Both the position numbers and the translations under genes were made by a program. Under the pieces are notes generated by a model, which had not been told where the DNA came from, did not search any database, and was given only the letters and a program-made list of their open reading frames with translations. Shown piece by piece: positions 52,717 to 61,728 of a stretch of DNA of 64,000 bases. Within the stretch, counting starts at the first letter, position 1. Every line of letters begins with the position of its first letter. The stretch is from the NCBI RefSeq assembly GCF_900536025.1, contig NZ_UNOZ01000002.1:1-64000 (forward strand), given 5' to 3'. Source of the stretch: Pseudomonas reidholzensis (GTDB taxonomy: Bacteria > Pseudomonadota > Gammaproteobacteria > Pseudomonadales > Pseudomonadaceae).

Positions 52717-53387
52717 TGGACGCCCTGAATTTCTTCGCCAACGTCGACTGGGCCGAAATCTGGCTGGCCACCATCGACACCATGATCATGCTGTTCGGCT
52801 CGCTGTTCTTCACCGTGCTGCTCGGCCTGCCGCTGGGCGTGCTGCTGTTCCTCTGCGGGCCGCGGCAGATGTTCGAGCAGAAGGGCGTGTACGCGCTGCT
52901 GTCGCTGGTGGTGAACATCCTGCGCTCGCTGCCGTTCATCATCCTGCTGATCGTCATGATCCCGTTCACCGTGCTGATCACCGGCACCTCGCTGGGCGTG
53001 GCCGGGGCCATCCCGCCACTGGTCGTCGGCGCTACGCCGTTCTTCGCCCGCCTGGTGGAGACCGCCCTGCGTGAAGTCGACCGCGGCATCATCGAAGCGA
53101 CCCAGTCGATGGGCGCCACGACCCGCCAGATCATCACCAATGCACTGCTGCCCGAGGCGCGCCCGGGCATCTTCGCAGCCATTACCGTCACTGCCATTAC
53201 CCTGGTGTCGTACACCGCGATGGCCGGTGTGGTCGGCGCCGGCGGCCTCGGCGACCTGGCGATCCGCTTCGGTTATCAGCGCTTCCAGACCGATGTGATG
53301 GTGGTCACGGTGGTCCTGCTGCTGATCCTGGTTCAAGTTCTGCAAAGCGTCGGCGACAAACTGGTCGTGCACTTTTCCCGTAAGTAA
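52716..53387 (+). CDS. metI: Methionine ABC transporter permease
   Basis: A 223-residue permease with five transmembrane helices. The EAA-loop motif is EVDRGIIEATQSMGATTRQI; VSYTAMAGVVGAGGLGDLAI is the usual MetI C-terminal signature. The ATG overlaps the metN stop in a TGATG junction, with GGAGG 11 nt upstream. It forms the inner-membrane channel for D/L-methionine uptake. Confidence 0.95.
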   Translation: MDALNFFANVDWAEIWLATIDTMIMLFGSLFFTVLLGLPLGVLLFLCGPRQMFEQKGVYALLSLVVNILRSLPFIILLIVMIPFTVLITGTSLGVAGAIPPLVVGATPFFARLVETALREVDRGIIEATQSMGATTRQIITNALLPEARPGIFAAITVTAITLVSYTAMAGVVGAGGLGDLAIRFGYQRFQTDVMVVTVVLLLILVQVLQSVGDKLVVHFSRK

Positions 53388-53395
53388 CCCCAATG

Positions 53396-53414
53396 GGGTC
53401 GGCCAAGCCGACCC
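53396..53414 (+). other. Hairpin between metI and metQ
   Basis: GGGTCGGC-CAA-GCCGACCC, a perfect 8-bp stem in the 64-bp intercistronic gap, with no U tract. Such structures often raise expression of the binding-protein gene relative to the permease. Confidence 0.6.
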
Positions 53415-53451
53415 GTTCGGGGGCCGTCGCGGCCCTCACAAGGAGTGTTTG

Positions 53452-54222
53452 ATGAAAAAACTGCTTGCTGTCGTCGCCGCCGTCGCGGCCTTTTCGGCCA
53501 ACGCCGACACCCTGACCGTCGCCGCCACCCCCGTGCCGCACGCCGAGATCCTCGAGTTCGTGAAGCCGCAGCTGGCCAAACAAGGCGTCGACCTCAAGGT
53601 CAAGGTCTTCACCGACTACATCCAGCCCAACGTGCAGGTTGCCGAGAAGCGCCTGGATGCCAACTTCTTCCAGCACCAGCCGTACCTGGATGAGTTCAAC
53701 AAGGCCAAGGGCACCAGCCTGGTCAGCGTTGCCGGCGTGCACCTGGAGCCGCTGGGCGCCTATTCGAGCAAGTACAAGAAGCTCGACGAGCTGCCGGCCG
53801 GCGCCACCGTGGTGATCCCTAACGATGCCACCAACGGCGGCCGCGCGCTGCTCCTGCTGGACAAGGCTGGGGTGATCACGCTGAAGGACAAGAGCAACAT
53901 CCTGTCCACCGTGAAAGACATCACCGGCAACAGCAAGAACCTGAAATTCCGTGAGCTGGAAGCCGCGACCATTCCGCGTGTGCTGACCCAGGTCGATGCG
54001 GCGCTGATCAACACCAACTATGCGCTGGAAGCCAAGCTGAACCCTGAGAAGGATGCCCTGGTGATCGAAGGCAGCGACTCGCCTTACGTCAACATCCTGG
54101 TCTCGCGTGAAGACAACAAGGCTTCGGCTGACATGCAGAAGCTGGCGGCGGCGCTGCACTCGCCTGAAGTCAAAGCGTTCATCACCGAGAAGTACAAAGG
54201 CGCGGTGATTCCGGCGTTTTAA
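53452..54222 (+). CDS. metQ: Methionine-binding protein (NlpA family)
   Basis: A 256-residue periplasmic binding protein starting MKKLLAVVAAVAAFSANADT, with AAGGAG 6-7 nt upstream. Signal cleavage is predicted at ANA-D, and there is no lipobox Cys, so unlike E. coli MetQ it would be soluble. Family motifs: TPVPHAEILEFVKP, FTDYIQPNVQVAEKRLDANF, FQHQPYLDEFNKAKG and VVIPNDATNGGRALLLLDKA. It binds methionine and delivers it to MetNI. Confidence 0.93.
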   Translation: MKKLLAVVAAVAAFSANADTLTVAATPVPHAEILEFVKPQLAKQGVDLKVKVFTDYIQPNVQVAEKRLDANFFQHQPYLDEFNKAKGTSLVSVAGVHLEPLGAYSSKYKKLDELPAGATVVIPNDATNGGRALLLLDKAGVITLKDKSNILSTVKDITGNSKNLKFRELEAATIPRVLTQVDAALINTNYALEAKLNPEKDALVIEGSDSPYVNILVSREDNKASADMQKLAAALHSPEVKAFITEKYKGAVIPAF

Positions 54223-54245
54223 GCTGTAGACCATCGCTGTGCTTT

Positions 54246-54326
54246 TCGCGGGCAAGCCCGCTCCTACAGAATTTGTGCAGGCCTAGAGCGCTGCAGGATC
54301 CTGTAGGAGCGGGCTTGCCCGCGATG
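54246..54326. repeat. REP pair, type A
   Basis: TCGCGGGCAAGCCCGCTCCT and its inverted copy AGGAGCGGGCTTGCCCGCGA flank a 30-bp spacer in the gap between convergent metQ and the SCO gene. Confidence 0.88.
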
Positions 54327-54339
54327 CTTTGCGCTCAAC

Positions 54340-54972
54340 TCAATCGCGCTTTACCAGCCCCGGCAGCTGCGCCAGCAGTTTCTGGTTGTTGAACGGCGCG
54401 CGAATGAACCCGCGCTGGCGCCCGTCCGGCCCGACAATGGCCAGGTTGCCACTGTGATCGACGGTATACCCCGGCTTGCTGGTATCGGCCGGGATGAACG
54501 GAATGCTCAAGGCATTCGCGAGCTTCTGGGTATCCTCGATCGACCCCGCCAAACCGACGAAATCCTTGTCGAAGTAACCCAGGTACTGCTTCAGCTGAGT
54601 CGCCGTGTCGCGGTGCGGGTCAACGCTGACCAGTACCACTTGCAGGCGATCGAGTGCCTCCTTGGGCAGCTCGCTCTTGACCTGGCGCAACTGCGCCAAC
54701 GTGGTCGGGCAGATGTCCGGGCAGTAGGTGTAGCCAAAGAACAGCAGCGACCATTTGCCCTTGAGCTCATCGAGCGCCACCGCCTGGCCATTCTGGTCGT
54801 GCATCTGCACCGCCGGCACGCTGCGGCTTTGCGGCAGCAGGATGATCCCGGCGTCGATCAGTTCGGCGGGGTTGGCCTCGCCGCGGCCATTGAGCACCTT
54901 GTTGACGGTCAGGCCGAGGATCAACGCGACCACGGCGACGAGGATGAAGACGGTTTTCTGGGTTCGGGTCAT
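54340..54972 (-). CDS. SCO1/SenC family copper chaperone
   Basis: A 210-residue protein with one N-terminal transmembrane anchor ([18 protein letters not shown]) and a thioredoxin-like periplasmic domain. CPDIC in [20 protein letters not shown] and the distal His in GYTVDHSGN are the copper-binding triad of SCO proteins. It helps assemble the CuA centre of cytochrome oxidase. Its start overlaps cyoE by 4 bp (ATGA). Last gene of the oxidase-assembly operon. Confidence 0.93.
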   Translation of the reverse strand: MTRTQKTVFILVAVVALILGLTVNKVLNGRGEANPAELIDAGIILLPQSRSVPAVQMHDQNGQAVALDELKGKWSLLFFGYTYCPDICPTTLAQLRQVKSELPKEALDRLQVVLVSVDPHRDTATQLKQYLGYFDKDFVGLAGSIEDTQKLANALSIPFIPADTSKPGYTVDHSGNLAIVGPDGRQRGFIRAPFNNQKLLAQLPGLVKRD

Positions 54973-55868
54973 AGATTCAGCAACAAGTAGTGATCAACAA
55001 GCAGCGCGATGAACAGGGCGAACAGGTACCCGATGGAGTACTTGAAGGTCTTGATCGCCGCGTGCGGCCGGCTGCCACGGTACAACACCCAGGCCCAGCG
55101 GACAAAACCCAGGCCCAACAGCAGGGCACAGCCCAGGTACAGCGGGCCGCTCATGTGGATGGCATAGGGCAGCAGGCTGGCCGCCAGCAGCACCAGGGTG
55201 TAGAGCAGGATATGCAGCTTGGTGTAATGCTCGCCGTGGGTCACGGGCAGCATGGGGATCTTGGCCTTGGCGTACTCCTCCTTGCGGTGGATGGCCAGCG
55301 CCCAGAAGTGCGGCGGGGTCCAGGCAAAGATGATCAGCACCAGCAACAAGGGCTCGGCGCTGACGTGGCCGGTGACCGCCACCCAGCCGAGCAGCGGCGG
55401 CGCGGCGCCGGCCAGGCCGCCGATGACGATGTTCTGCGGCGTGGCGCGCTTGAGAAAGCCGGTGTAGATCACCGCATAGCCGAGCAGCGAGGCCAGGGTC
55501 AGCCAGGCGCACAGCGGGTTGGTGAATGTCAGCAGCAAGAGCATGCCAAGCAACGCCAGGGCCAAGGCGAACCCCAGCGCCAGCAGCGGCGAAATCCGCC
55601 CTTCGGCCAACGGCCGCTTGTGGGTGCGGGCCATCACGGCGTCGATGCGCCGGTCGACCACATGATTGACCGCCGCCGCCGCGCCCGCGCACAAGCCGAT
55701 CCCCAGGTTGCCAAACACCAGCACCGTCCAGGGCACGCCGGCTCGCGTAGCGAGGAACATCCCCACCAGCGAGGTGATCAGCATCAGCACCACCACCTTG
55801 GGCTTGGTCAGCTCCAGGTAGTCACGCCAGCCGGCCTGTTGCCGGCCTTCACTCAGAACCGTCGCCAC
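54969..55868 (-). CDS. cyoE: Protohaem IX farnesyltransferase
   Basis: A 299-residue polytopic UbiA-family enzyme that makes haem O from haem B. Asp-rich motifs are [15 protein letters not shown] and the matching region around [20 protein letters not shown]. About nine transmembrane helices. It is the precursor step for the CtaA enzyme next to it, which it overlaps by 16 bp. Confidence 0.94.
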   Translation of the reverse strand: MATVLSEGRQQAGWRDYLELTKPKVVVLMLITSLVGMFLATRAGVPWTVLVFGNLGIGLCAGAAAAVNHVVDRRIDAVMARTHKRPLAEGRISPLLALGFALALALLGMLLLLTFTNPLCAWLTLASLLGYAVIYTGFLKRATPQNIVIGGLAGAAPPLLGWVAVTGHVSAEPLLLVLIIFAWTPPHFWALAIHRKEEYAKAKIPMLPVTHGEHYTKLHILLYTLVLLAASLLPYAIHMSGPLYLGCALLLGLGFVRWAWVLYRGSRPHAAIKTFKYSIGYLFALFIALLVDHYLLLNL

Positions 55869-56920
55869 GCATCACTCCTCATCGGCACATGGGCACCGGC
55901 CACCCGGGTGAGGCGCCAGCCATGCCCTACGCGCACCTTGTCGACCACCCTGATGCGGTAGTTGACCAGCATCATGCTCAACAGCAACAGCGCGCCGCCG
56001 GCGTTGTGCGCCACCGCCACGGCCAGCGGCAGGTGGAACACCACGTTGCTGATGCCCAGGCCCACCTGTACCGCCAAGGCCAGCAGCACCAGCCGGGCCA
56101 GGCCTTTGAGGCCGTTGCGGTAGAGCTTCCAGCTGAGCATCAGCAGCACACTGGTCACCAGCAAGGCGCCCAGCCGGTGGCTGAGGTGAATGGCCGTGCG
56201 CGCATCGCTGTCCAGCTGCCCGCCCAGGTAGTTCGGGCCGACGTGCTGGGTCAGGTGGAAACCATTGCTGAAGTCCGCCGCCGGCCACCATTCGCCGTGG
56301 CAGGTCGGCAGGTCGATACAGGCGACCGCCGCATAGTTGGCACTGACCCAACCGCCCAGGGCGATCTGGCCGATCACCACCAGCAAGGCCAGCGCAGCCA
56401 CCCGGCGCACGCTCAGCGGCAGTTTTGGCAGCGGCGCAAACGCCCGGGACAGACGCAGCGATAACAGGAACAGGAGCGCCAGCGTGGTGAACCCGCCCAG
56501 CAGGTGAGCCGTGACCACCTGCGGCCACAATTTGAGCGTCACTGTCCACATGCCGAAGGCCGCCTGCGCCAGCACCACGCCCAGCAGCAGCACCGGCAGG
56601 CGGTAGGGTTGGCCGTCCCGGGCATGGCGGCGTACGGCCTGCCAGGCGAGCACGGCAATCAGCAACGCCAGGCTCCCGGCAAAGTAGCGGTGGACCATCT
56701 CAGCCCAGCCCTTGGCAGCCTCCACCGGGTGCTCGGGGAAGTTCAGCTCGGCGTGCGCCAGCTGCGCGTCGCTTTTCGGCACACCGATAAAGCCATAGCA
56801 GCCGGGCCAGTCCGGGCAGCCGAGGCCGGCATGGGTCAGGCGGGTATAGGCACCGAGCAGGACGACCACAAGCGCCAGCAAGGTCGCGAACACAGCGAGG
56901 CGGTAGCCGGGTCTGGCCAT
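55853..56920 (-). CDS. ctaA: Haem A synthase (CtaA/COX15)
   Basis: A 355-residue membrane protein starting [20 protein letters not shown], with AGGAG about 8 nt upstream. Eight transmembrane helices carry paired His ligands ([42 protein letters not shown]). Cys pairs ([22 protein letters not shown]) are typical of class COX15. It oxidises haem O to haem A for the oxidase. Confidence 0.94.
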   Translation of the reverse strand: MARPGYRLAVFATLLALVVVLLGAYTRLTHAGLGCPDWPGCYGFIGVPKSDAQLAHAELNFPEHPVEAAKGWAEMVHRYFAGSLALLIAVLAWQAVRRHARDGQPYRLPVLLLGVVLAQAAFGMWTVTLKLWPQVVTAHLLGGFTTLALLFLLSLRLSRAFAPLPKLPLSVRRVAALALLVVIGQIALGGWVSANYAAVACIDLPTCHGEWWPAADFSNGFHLTQHVGPNYLGGQLDSDARTAIHLSHRLGALLVTSVLLMLSWKLYRNGLKGLARLVLLALAVQVGLGISNVVFHLPLAVAVAHNAGGALLLLSMMLVNYRIRVVDKVRVGHGWRLTRVAGAHVPMRSDAWRRF

Positions 56921-56930
56921 GGCGTGGCTC

Positions 56931-57515
56931 CTATCCGATGTTGGACAGCTTGAGCAGGTGGCGCAGGTCGTCGAGCACATGCTTGCCCTTGACCTTGGCG
57001 TCGTAGCGCAGCACCAGGTTGCCGTGCGGGTCGACGATCCACAGCTGCGGGCCAGGCTCGCTGACCGTCTGCTGGTAGCGCGGCAAGTCCAGCGGGTAAC
57101 GCTGCAACTGGGGGTATTCACGGCCAAGCACGGCCTGGTAGTCGCCGGTCAGCGGCTGGGCGCTGGCCAGCGCATGGCTGGCGCGGCTGGCGTCGCGGCC
57201 CAGGCCAATCTGGATCTGTCGCGCCAGATAGACCAGCTGCTGGCAGTCCTCGGCACAGCCCGCGGGCGCGCTGACCAGCAGCTGCCAACGCTGATCCTGG
57301 GCGGTGATGCCGAGGTCGCCGCGGCTCTGCCCGTTGCCGATCATCACCCCGTGAAAGCTGCGGCCCTCCGGGACCCAGAACTGCATCTTGTACATGCTGG
57401 TGGCCAGGATCATCGGGCCGACGGTCACCAGGAGGATCAGCAACAGCTGCAAACGCCCGCGGGCTCTCGCTTTGCGGCCTTCAGGCAGGTCCAGTGGACG
57501 GGTGGCGGCGCTCAT
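56931..57515 (-). CDS. Cytochrome oxidase-cluster membrane protein (PA0111-like)
   Basis: A 194-residue protein with one N-terminal transmembrane helix (LQLLLILLVTVGPMILATSM) and a periplasmic domain reminiscent of a thioredoxin/SCO-like fold (WQLLVSAPAGCAEDCQQLVY with a CAEDC pair; PQLWIVDPHGNLVLRYDAKV). No function is established, but its fixed place between SURF1 and ctaA suggests an assembly role. Its ATG has AAAGGAG upstream; its start overlaps the SURF1 end by 35 bp. Confidence 0.82.
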   Translation of the reverse strand: MSAATRPLDLPEGRKARARGRLQLLLILLVTVGPMILATSMYKMQFWVPEGRSFHGVMIGNGQSRGDLGITAQDQRWQLLVSAPAGCAEDCQQLVYLARQIQIGLGRDASRASHALASAQPLTGDYQAVLGREYPQLQRYPLDLPRYQQTVSEPGPQLWIVDPHGNLVLRYDAKVKGKHVLDDLRHLLKLSNIG

Positions 57516-58224
57516 GGTCGTGCTCCTTTTTGGTGTTGTGCCAGCCGAAGTACAGGTACAGCAGCACCAGCGCCGCCGTCAGGGCAAACCACTGCACGGC
57601 ATAGCCAAGGTGTTTTTCCGGGCCCATGGCGACCACTGGCCAGGCCAGGCGGTAGCTGGCCGGCCCGGGCTCCAGGCGCAGTTCATGGGCAAAGCCGATG
57701 CGGCCCAGCTGCTGCCACAGCGGGCCGGCATCGACGGCGGTCAGCAGGTGCGGCCACTGCCCGCCCGCCGGGTCGGGGTGCAGCTGGAAGGTGCTGCCTG
57801 GCGCGACGTACACCGAGGCTTCAAGCGCCAGTGGCTGTGCGGGGGTGTCGAAGTGCACCGGCACACGCCGGTCCGGCCAGGGCAGCCAGCCGCGGTTGAC
57901 CAGCAGCCACAGGCCGCTGGCCTGGTCGAGGAACGGCTGCAGCAGCTCGACGCCGACCTGGCCATCGCGCACGCGGTTGTCCAGCAGCAGGCTGTGTTCG
58001 CCGTCGAAGCGGCCATACAGGTGCACGCGATAGAACGCCGGGTCGGCCAGTGGCTGCAGCTGGGGCACGGCCAGCGGCGGCTCGATCCAGCGCTCGGCGT
58101 AGCGGTCGAGCAGCGCGCGCTTTTCATCGGCGCGGTGCAGTTGCCAACAGCCGAGCGCGATCAGCCCCGGCAGCAGCGCGAGCACCACCAGGGTAGGAAT
58201 CAGGCCGGGGCGAAAGGGCTTCAC
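57481..58224 (-). CDS. SURF1 family cytochrome oxidase assembly protein
   Basis: A 247-residue protein with two transmembrane helices at the ends (LIPTLVVLALLPGLIALGCW; GYAVQWFALTAALVLLYLYF) and a periplasmic SURF1 domain (YRVHLYGRFDGEHSLLLDNR; LLVNRGWLPWP). It starts at GTG (58224) with GGAG 5 nt upstream; a longer frame exists but is not supported. It assists haem A insertion into subunit I. Its last 35 bp overlap the next gene. Confidence 0.92.
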   Translation of the reverse strand: MKPFRPGLIPTLVVLALLPGLIALGCWQLHRADEKRALLDRYAERWIEPPLAVPQLQPLADPAFYRVHLYGRFDGEHSLLLDNRVRDGQVGVELLQPFLDQASGLWLLVNRGWLPWPDRRVPVHFDTPAQPLALEASVYVAPGSTFQLHPDPAGGQWPHLLTAVDAGPLWQQLGRIGFAHELRLEPGPASYRLAWPVVAMGPEKHLGYAVQWFALTAALVLLYLYFGWHNTKKEHDHERRHPSTGPA

Positions 58225-58287
58225 CGGGGCTCCGTCAGGTCGAGCGCTATACTCAAGGTCATCACTGTGTTCCCCCGGAGTGCCGCC

Positions 58288-58491
58288 ATGCTCAAGGCCG
58301 CGATTGTCCTGTTGCTGTTGGCCACCATCGCCAGCCTGTTCAGTGGCCTGGTGTTTCTGGTGAAGGATGACCAGAGCTCGACCCGCTTGCTCAAGGCGCT
58401 CACCGTGCGGGTGACCTTGGCGGCCTTGACACTCGCCCTGGTCACCTGGGGCCTGATGAGCGGCCAACTGGTGTCCCACGCCCCCTTCTGA
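58288..58491 (+). CDS. DUF2909 small membrane protein
   Basis: A 67-residue hydrophobic protein, MLKAAIVLLLLATIASLFSG to the C-terminus, with two transmembrane helices joined by a short charged loop (KDDQSSTRLLKALTVR). GGAG lies 9 nt upstream. It is divergent from SURF1 and runs opposite to the rest of the oxidase cluster. Homologous PA0109-like proteins sit at this place in other pseudomonads. Function unknown. Confidence 0.83.
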   Translation: MLKAAIVLLLLATIASLFSGLVFLVKDDQSSTRLLKALTVRVTLAALTLALVTWGLMSGQLVSHAPF

Positions 58492-58503
58492 AATCACCTC
58501 AGG

Positions 58504-58595
58504 CCCTGTGGGAGCGGGTTTACCCGCGAACAAGGGCGAAGCCCTTGCCATCTGTCCGCGGTGTTCTTTTCGCGGGTAAACCCGCTCCCACAGGG
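58504..58595. repeat. REP pair, type B
   Basis: CCCTGTGGGAGCGGGTTTAC and its inverted copy GTAAACCCGCTCCCACAGGG flank a 38-bp spacer between the DUF2909 and COX III genes. Same variant as the one at 13106-13172. Confidence 0.88.
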
Positions 58596-58611
58596 TTATG
58601 CAGCGTTCCTG

Positions 58612-59499
58612 CTACAGCACGTAGACAAAGATAAACAGCCCCACCCACACCACATCGACGAAGTGCCAATACCAGCTGGCCGCTTCGAAACCGAAGTGCT
58701 TGTCGGCATTGAAGTGCCCGCGCAACACGCGGCAGAACATCACGATCAGAATGATCGTGCCCAGCGTCACATGCGCCCCGTGAAAGCCCGTCAGCATGAA
58801 GAACGTCGCGCCATAGATACCCGAGCCCAGGGTCAGCCCCAGGTCGTTGTAGGCCTCGTGGTACTCGTAGGCCTGCAACGCCAGGAACGCCAGCCCGAGC
58901 AGGATGGTCAGCCCCAGCCACAGCTTCAGTGGCCCACGGTGGCCCTTGCGCAAGGCATGGTGGGCAATGGTCACGGTGACGCTGGAGCTGACCAGCAAGA
59001 TCGTGTTGATCAGCGGCAGGTGCCACGGGTCGATGACGTCCTTGGGCGGCGGGAACAGCTTCGGGTCCGGCGTGTGCAGCAGCGGCCAGGCGAACTCGAA
59101 GCTCGGCCAGAGCATGTGCGCGACGCCCTTGGCGCCGTCGCCCCCGAGCCAGGGCCCGGCCAGCACGCGCACATAGAACAGCGCGCCAAAGAAGGCCAGG
59201 AAGAACATCACCTCGGAGAAGATGAACCAGCTCATGCCCCAGCGGAACGAGCGGTCCATCTGTGGGCTGTAGAGCCCGGCCTTGCTCTCCTTGATCACCG
59301 CACCAAACCAGCCGAACAGCATGTAGGCCAGGCACAAGGCGCCAACGAAGAAGATCAGCGGTCCGTGGGAATCCGGGTGGCCGGCCTTCAGATCATTGAA
59401 CCAGGTCCCCAGGCCGAACACGGTGATGAACATGCCGACCGTGGCGATGATCGGCCATTTGCTCTGCGCCGGGACGTAGTAGTGATCGTGCTGTGCCAT
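58612..59499 (-). CDS. coxC: Cytochrome c oxidase subunit III
   Basis: A 295-residue subunit III starting MAQHDHYYVPAQSKWPIIAT, with seven transmembrane helices. Conserved segments: RWGMSWFIFSEVMFFLAFFG (the Glu in helix III), YEYHEAYND and FHGAHVTLGTIIL, WYWHFVDVVWVGLF. Part of the aa3/caa3 oxidase (PA0108-like). It is 16 bp from ctaG. Confidence 0.95.
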   Translation of the reverse strand: MAQHDHYYVPAQSKWPIIATVGMFITVFGLGTWFNDLKAGHPDSHGPLIFFVGALCLAYMLFGWFGAVIKESKAGLYSPQMDRSFRWGMSWFIFSEVMFFLAFFGALFYVRVLAGPWLGGDGAKGVAHMLWPSFEFAWPLLHTPDPKLFPPPKDVIDPWHLPLINTILLVSSSVTVTIAHHALRKGHRGPLKLWLGLTILLGLAFLALQAYEYHEAYNDLGLTLGSGIYGATFFMLTGFHGAHVTLGTIILIVMFCRVLRGHFNADKHFGFEAASWYWHFVDVVWVGLFIFVYVL

Positions 59500-59515
59500 T
59501 GCTGTTCTCCTTCCC

Positions 59516-60082
59516 TCAGCGGGCGCGCTGCACACCCTCGGTCGCAACCTGCGCGACCGGTGGGTGGCGAGCGGTGATGTCGAACAAGGTGTAGGCCAAG
59601 GTCAGGTGCCTGACGCTGCCCGGCAGGTCGCGGTCGACGATGAAGCGCACCGGCATTTCGATGCGTTCACCGGGTTGCAGGACCTGCTGGGTAAAGCAGA
59701 AACACTCGGTCTTGTGGAAATACGCAGCCGCCTCGGCCGGGGTGATACTGGGGATGGCCTGGGCGCTCATGGGTTTGTCGGTCGGGTTGTGGGCCACGAA
59801 GACCATCTGGTTGACCGCGCCCGGATTGACCTCGATCTGGTCGGCGGTGGAATAGAAGTCCCAGACCATGTCGCTGGCATTGGTCGACATGAACTGCACG
59901 CGCACCGTGCGCGTCGGGTCGCTGACCTGGCTGCCTTCGTACTGCCCGCCGGTCTTGCCATTGATGCCGAAGGCTCTGCACATCACGTCGTAGATCGGCA
60001 CCAGGGCAAAGCCGAAGGCGAACATCACCACCGTCAGCAACAGCAGGCGGCGCACCAGGCGTTTGAGCGGAAGGCCGTTCAT
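59516..60082 (-). CDS. ctaG: Cytochrome c oxidase assembly protein CtaG (Cox11)
   Basis: A 188-residue protein with one N-terminal transmembrane helix (LLLLTVVMFAFGFALVPIYD) and a periplasmic Cox11 domain. The copper ligands are in KTECFCFTQQVL (CFCF) and a Cys in YDVMCRAFG. It delivers copper to the CuB site of subunit I. It lies 10 bp downstream of coxA. Confidence 0.94.
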   Translation of the reverse strand: MNGLPLKRLVRRLLLLTVVMFAFGFALVPIYDVMCRAFGINGKTGGQYEGSQVSDPTRTVRVQFMSTNASDMVWDFYSTADQIEVNPGAVNQMVFVAHNPTDKPMSAQAIPSITPAEAAAYFHKTECFCFTQQVLQPGERIEMPVRFIVDRDLPGSVRHLTLAYTLFDITARHPPVAQVATEGVQRAR

Positions 60083-60092
60083 CGATGCGCTC

Positions 60093-61685
60093 CTACTTCA
60101 CTTCCGGCGGGGTCTGGAAGGTGTGATACGGCGCCGGCGAAGGCACCGACCACTCCAGCCCTTCGGCACCGTCCCACGGTTTGGCCGGTGCCGGCACACC
60201 ACCGCGGATGGTCTTGATGACGATGAAAAGGAAGAAGATCTGCGTCGCGCCGAACATGAACGCGCCGATCGACGAGACCATGTTGAAGTCGGCGAACTGC
60301 AGGTTGTAGTCGGGGATCCGTCGCGGCATGCCGGCCAGGCCGACGAAGTGCATGGGGAAGAAGGCCAGGTTCATGCCGACGAACGACAGCCAAAAGTGCA
60401 GCTTGCCGAGGGTTTCGTCGTACATGTGGCCGGTCCATTTCGGCAGCCAGTAGTAGGCCGAGGCGAAGATGCCGAAGATCGCCCCGGGCACCAGCACGTA
60501 GTGGAAGTGCGCCACCACGAAGTAGGTGTCGTGGTACTGGAAGTCCGCCGGGGCGATCGCCAGCATCAGCCCGGAGAAGCCGCCAATGGTGAACAGGATG
60601 ACGAAGGCGATGGCGAACAGCATCGGCGTCTCGAAGGTCAGCGCGCCTTCCCACATGGTGCTGACCCAGTTGAACACCTTCACCCCGGTAGGCACCGCGA
60701 TCAGCATGGTCGCGTACATGAAGAACAGCTCGCCGACCACCGGGATGCCGACCACGAACATGTGGTGCGCCCAGACGATGAACGACAGGAAGGCGATCGC
60801 GCCGGTGGCGTAGACCATCGAGGTGTAGCCGAACAGCGGCTTGCGCGAGAACGCCGGGATGATCGAGCTGACCGCGCCGAACGCCGGCAGGATCATGATG
60901 TACACCTCGGGGTGGCCGAAGAACCAGAACACATGCTGGAACAACACCGGGTCACCCCCGCCGGCAGCGCTGAAGAAGCTGGTGCCGAAATGGATATCCA
61001 TCAGCATCATCGTCACCACGCCGGCCAGCACCGGCATCACCGCAATCAGCAGGAAGGCGGTGATCAGCCAGGTCCAGACGAACAGCGGCATCTTCATCAA
61101 GGTCATGCCGGGCGCCCGCAGGTTGAGGATGGTGGCGATCACGTTGATCGCGCCCATGATCGAGCTGATGCCCATCAGGTGGATGGCAAAGATGAAGAAG
61201 GTCACGCTGGCCGGGGCGTAGGTGGTCGACAGCGGCGCGTAGAAGGTCCAGCCGAAGTTCGGCCCGCCGCCGGGGCTGAACAAGGTCGAGACCAGCAGCA
61301 GGAAGGCCGCCGGCAACAGCCAGAAGCTGAAGTTGTTCATCCGCGGCAGGGCCATGTCCGGGGCGCCGATCATCAGCGGGATCATCCAGTTGGCCAGGCC
61401 GACGAACGCCGGCATCACCGCGCCGAAGACCATGATCAGGCCGTGCATGGTGGTCATCTGGTTGAAGAACGCCGGCTCGACGATCTGCAGGCCGGGCTGG
61501 AACAGTTCGGCGCGGATGACCATGGCGAACGAGCCGCCGAGCAGGAACATGATGAAGCTGAACCACAGGTACATCGTGCCGATGTCCTTGTGGTTGGTGG
61601 TCAGCACCCAGCGCATCAGGCCCTTGGCCGGGCCGTGGGCGTGGTCATCGCCGTGGCTGTGGTCATCGTCGATCACTGCACTCAT
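60093..61685 (-). CDS. coxA: Cytochrome c oxidase subunit I
   Basis: A 530-residue haem-copper oxidase catalytic subunit starting MSAVIDDDHSHGDDHAHGPA. Twelve transmembrane helices. Ligands: MTTMHGLIMVFGA (low-spin haem), WFFGHPEVYIMILP (CuB His with cross-linked Tyr), VWAHHMF (CuB His pair) and VVAHFHYVLVPG (high-spin and low-spin haem His). AGGAG and AGGA precede the ATG. The His-rich N-terminus is common in Pseudomonas. Confidence 0.97.
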   Translation of the reverse strand: MSAVIDDDHSHGDDHAHGPAKGLMRWVLTTNHKDIGTMYLWFSFIMFLLGGSFAMVIRAELFQPGLQIVEPAFFNQMTTMHGLIMVFGAVMPAFVGLANWMIPLMIGAPDMALPRMNNFSFWLLPAAFLLLVSTLFSPGGGPNFGWTFYAPLSTTYAPASVTFFIFAIHLMGISSIMGAINVIATILNLRAPGMTLMKMPLFVWTWLITAFLLIAVMPVLAGVVTMMLMDIHFGTSFFSAAGGGDPVLFQHVFWFFGHPEVYIMILPAFGAVSSIIPAFSRKPLFGYTSMVYATGAIAFLSFIVWAHHMFVVGIPVVGELFFMYATMLIAVPTGVKVFNWVSTMWEGALTFETPMLFAIAFVILFTIGGFSGLMLAIAPADFQYHDTYFVVAHFHYVLVPGAIFGIFASAYYWLPKWTGHMYDETLGKLHFWLSFVGMNLAFFPMHFVGLAGMPRRIPDYNLQFADFNMVSSIGAFMFGATQIFFLFIVIKTIRGGVPAPAKPWDGAEGLEWSVPSPAPYHTFQTPPEVK

Positions 61686-61728
61686 GTCCTGTCTCCTGCA
61701 ATCCACTGGCTGCGGCGGGGATGGCGGT

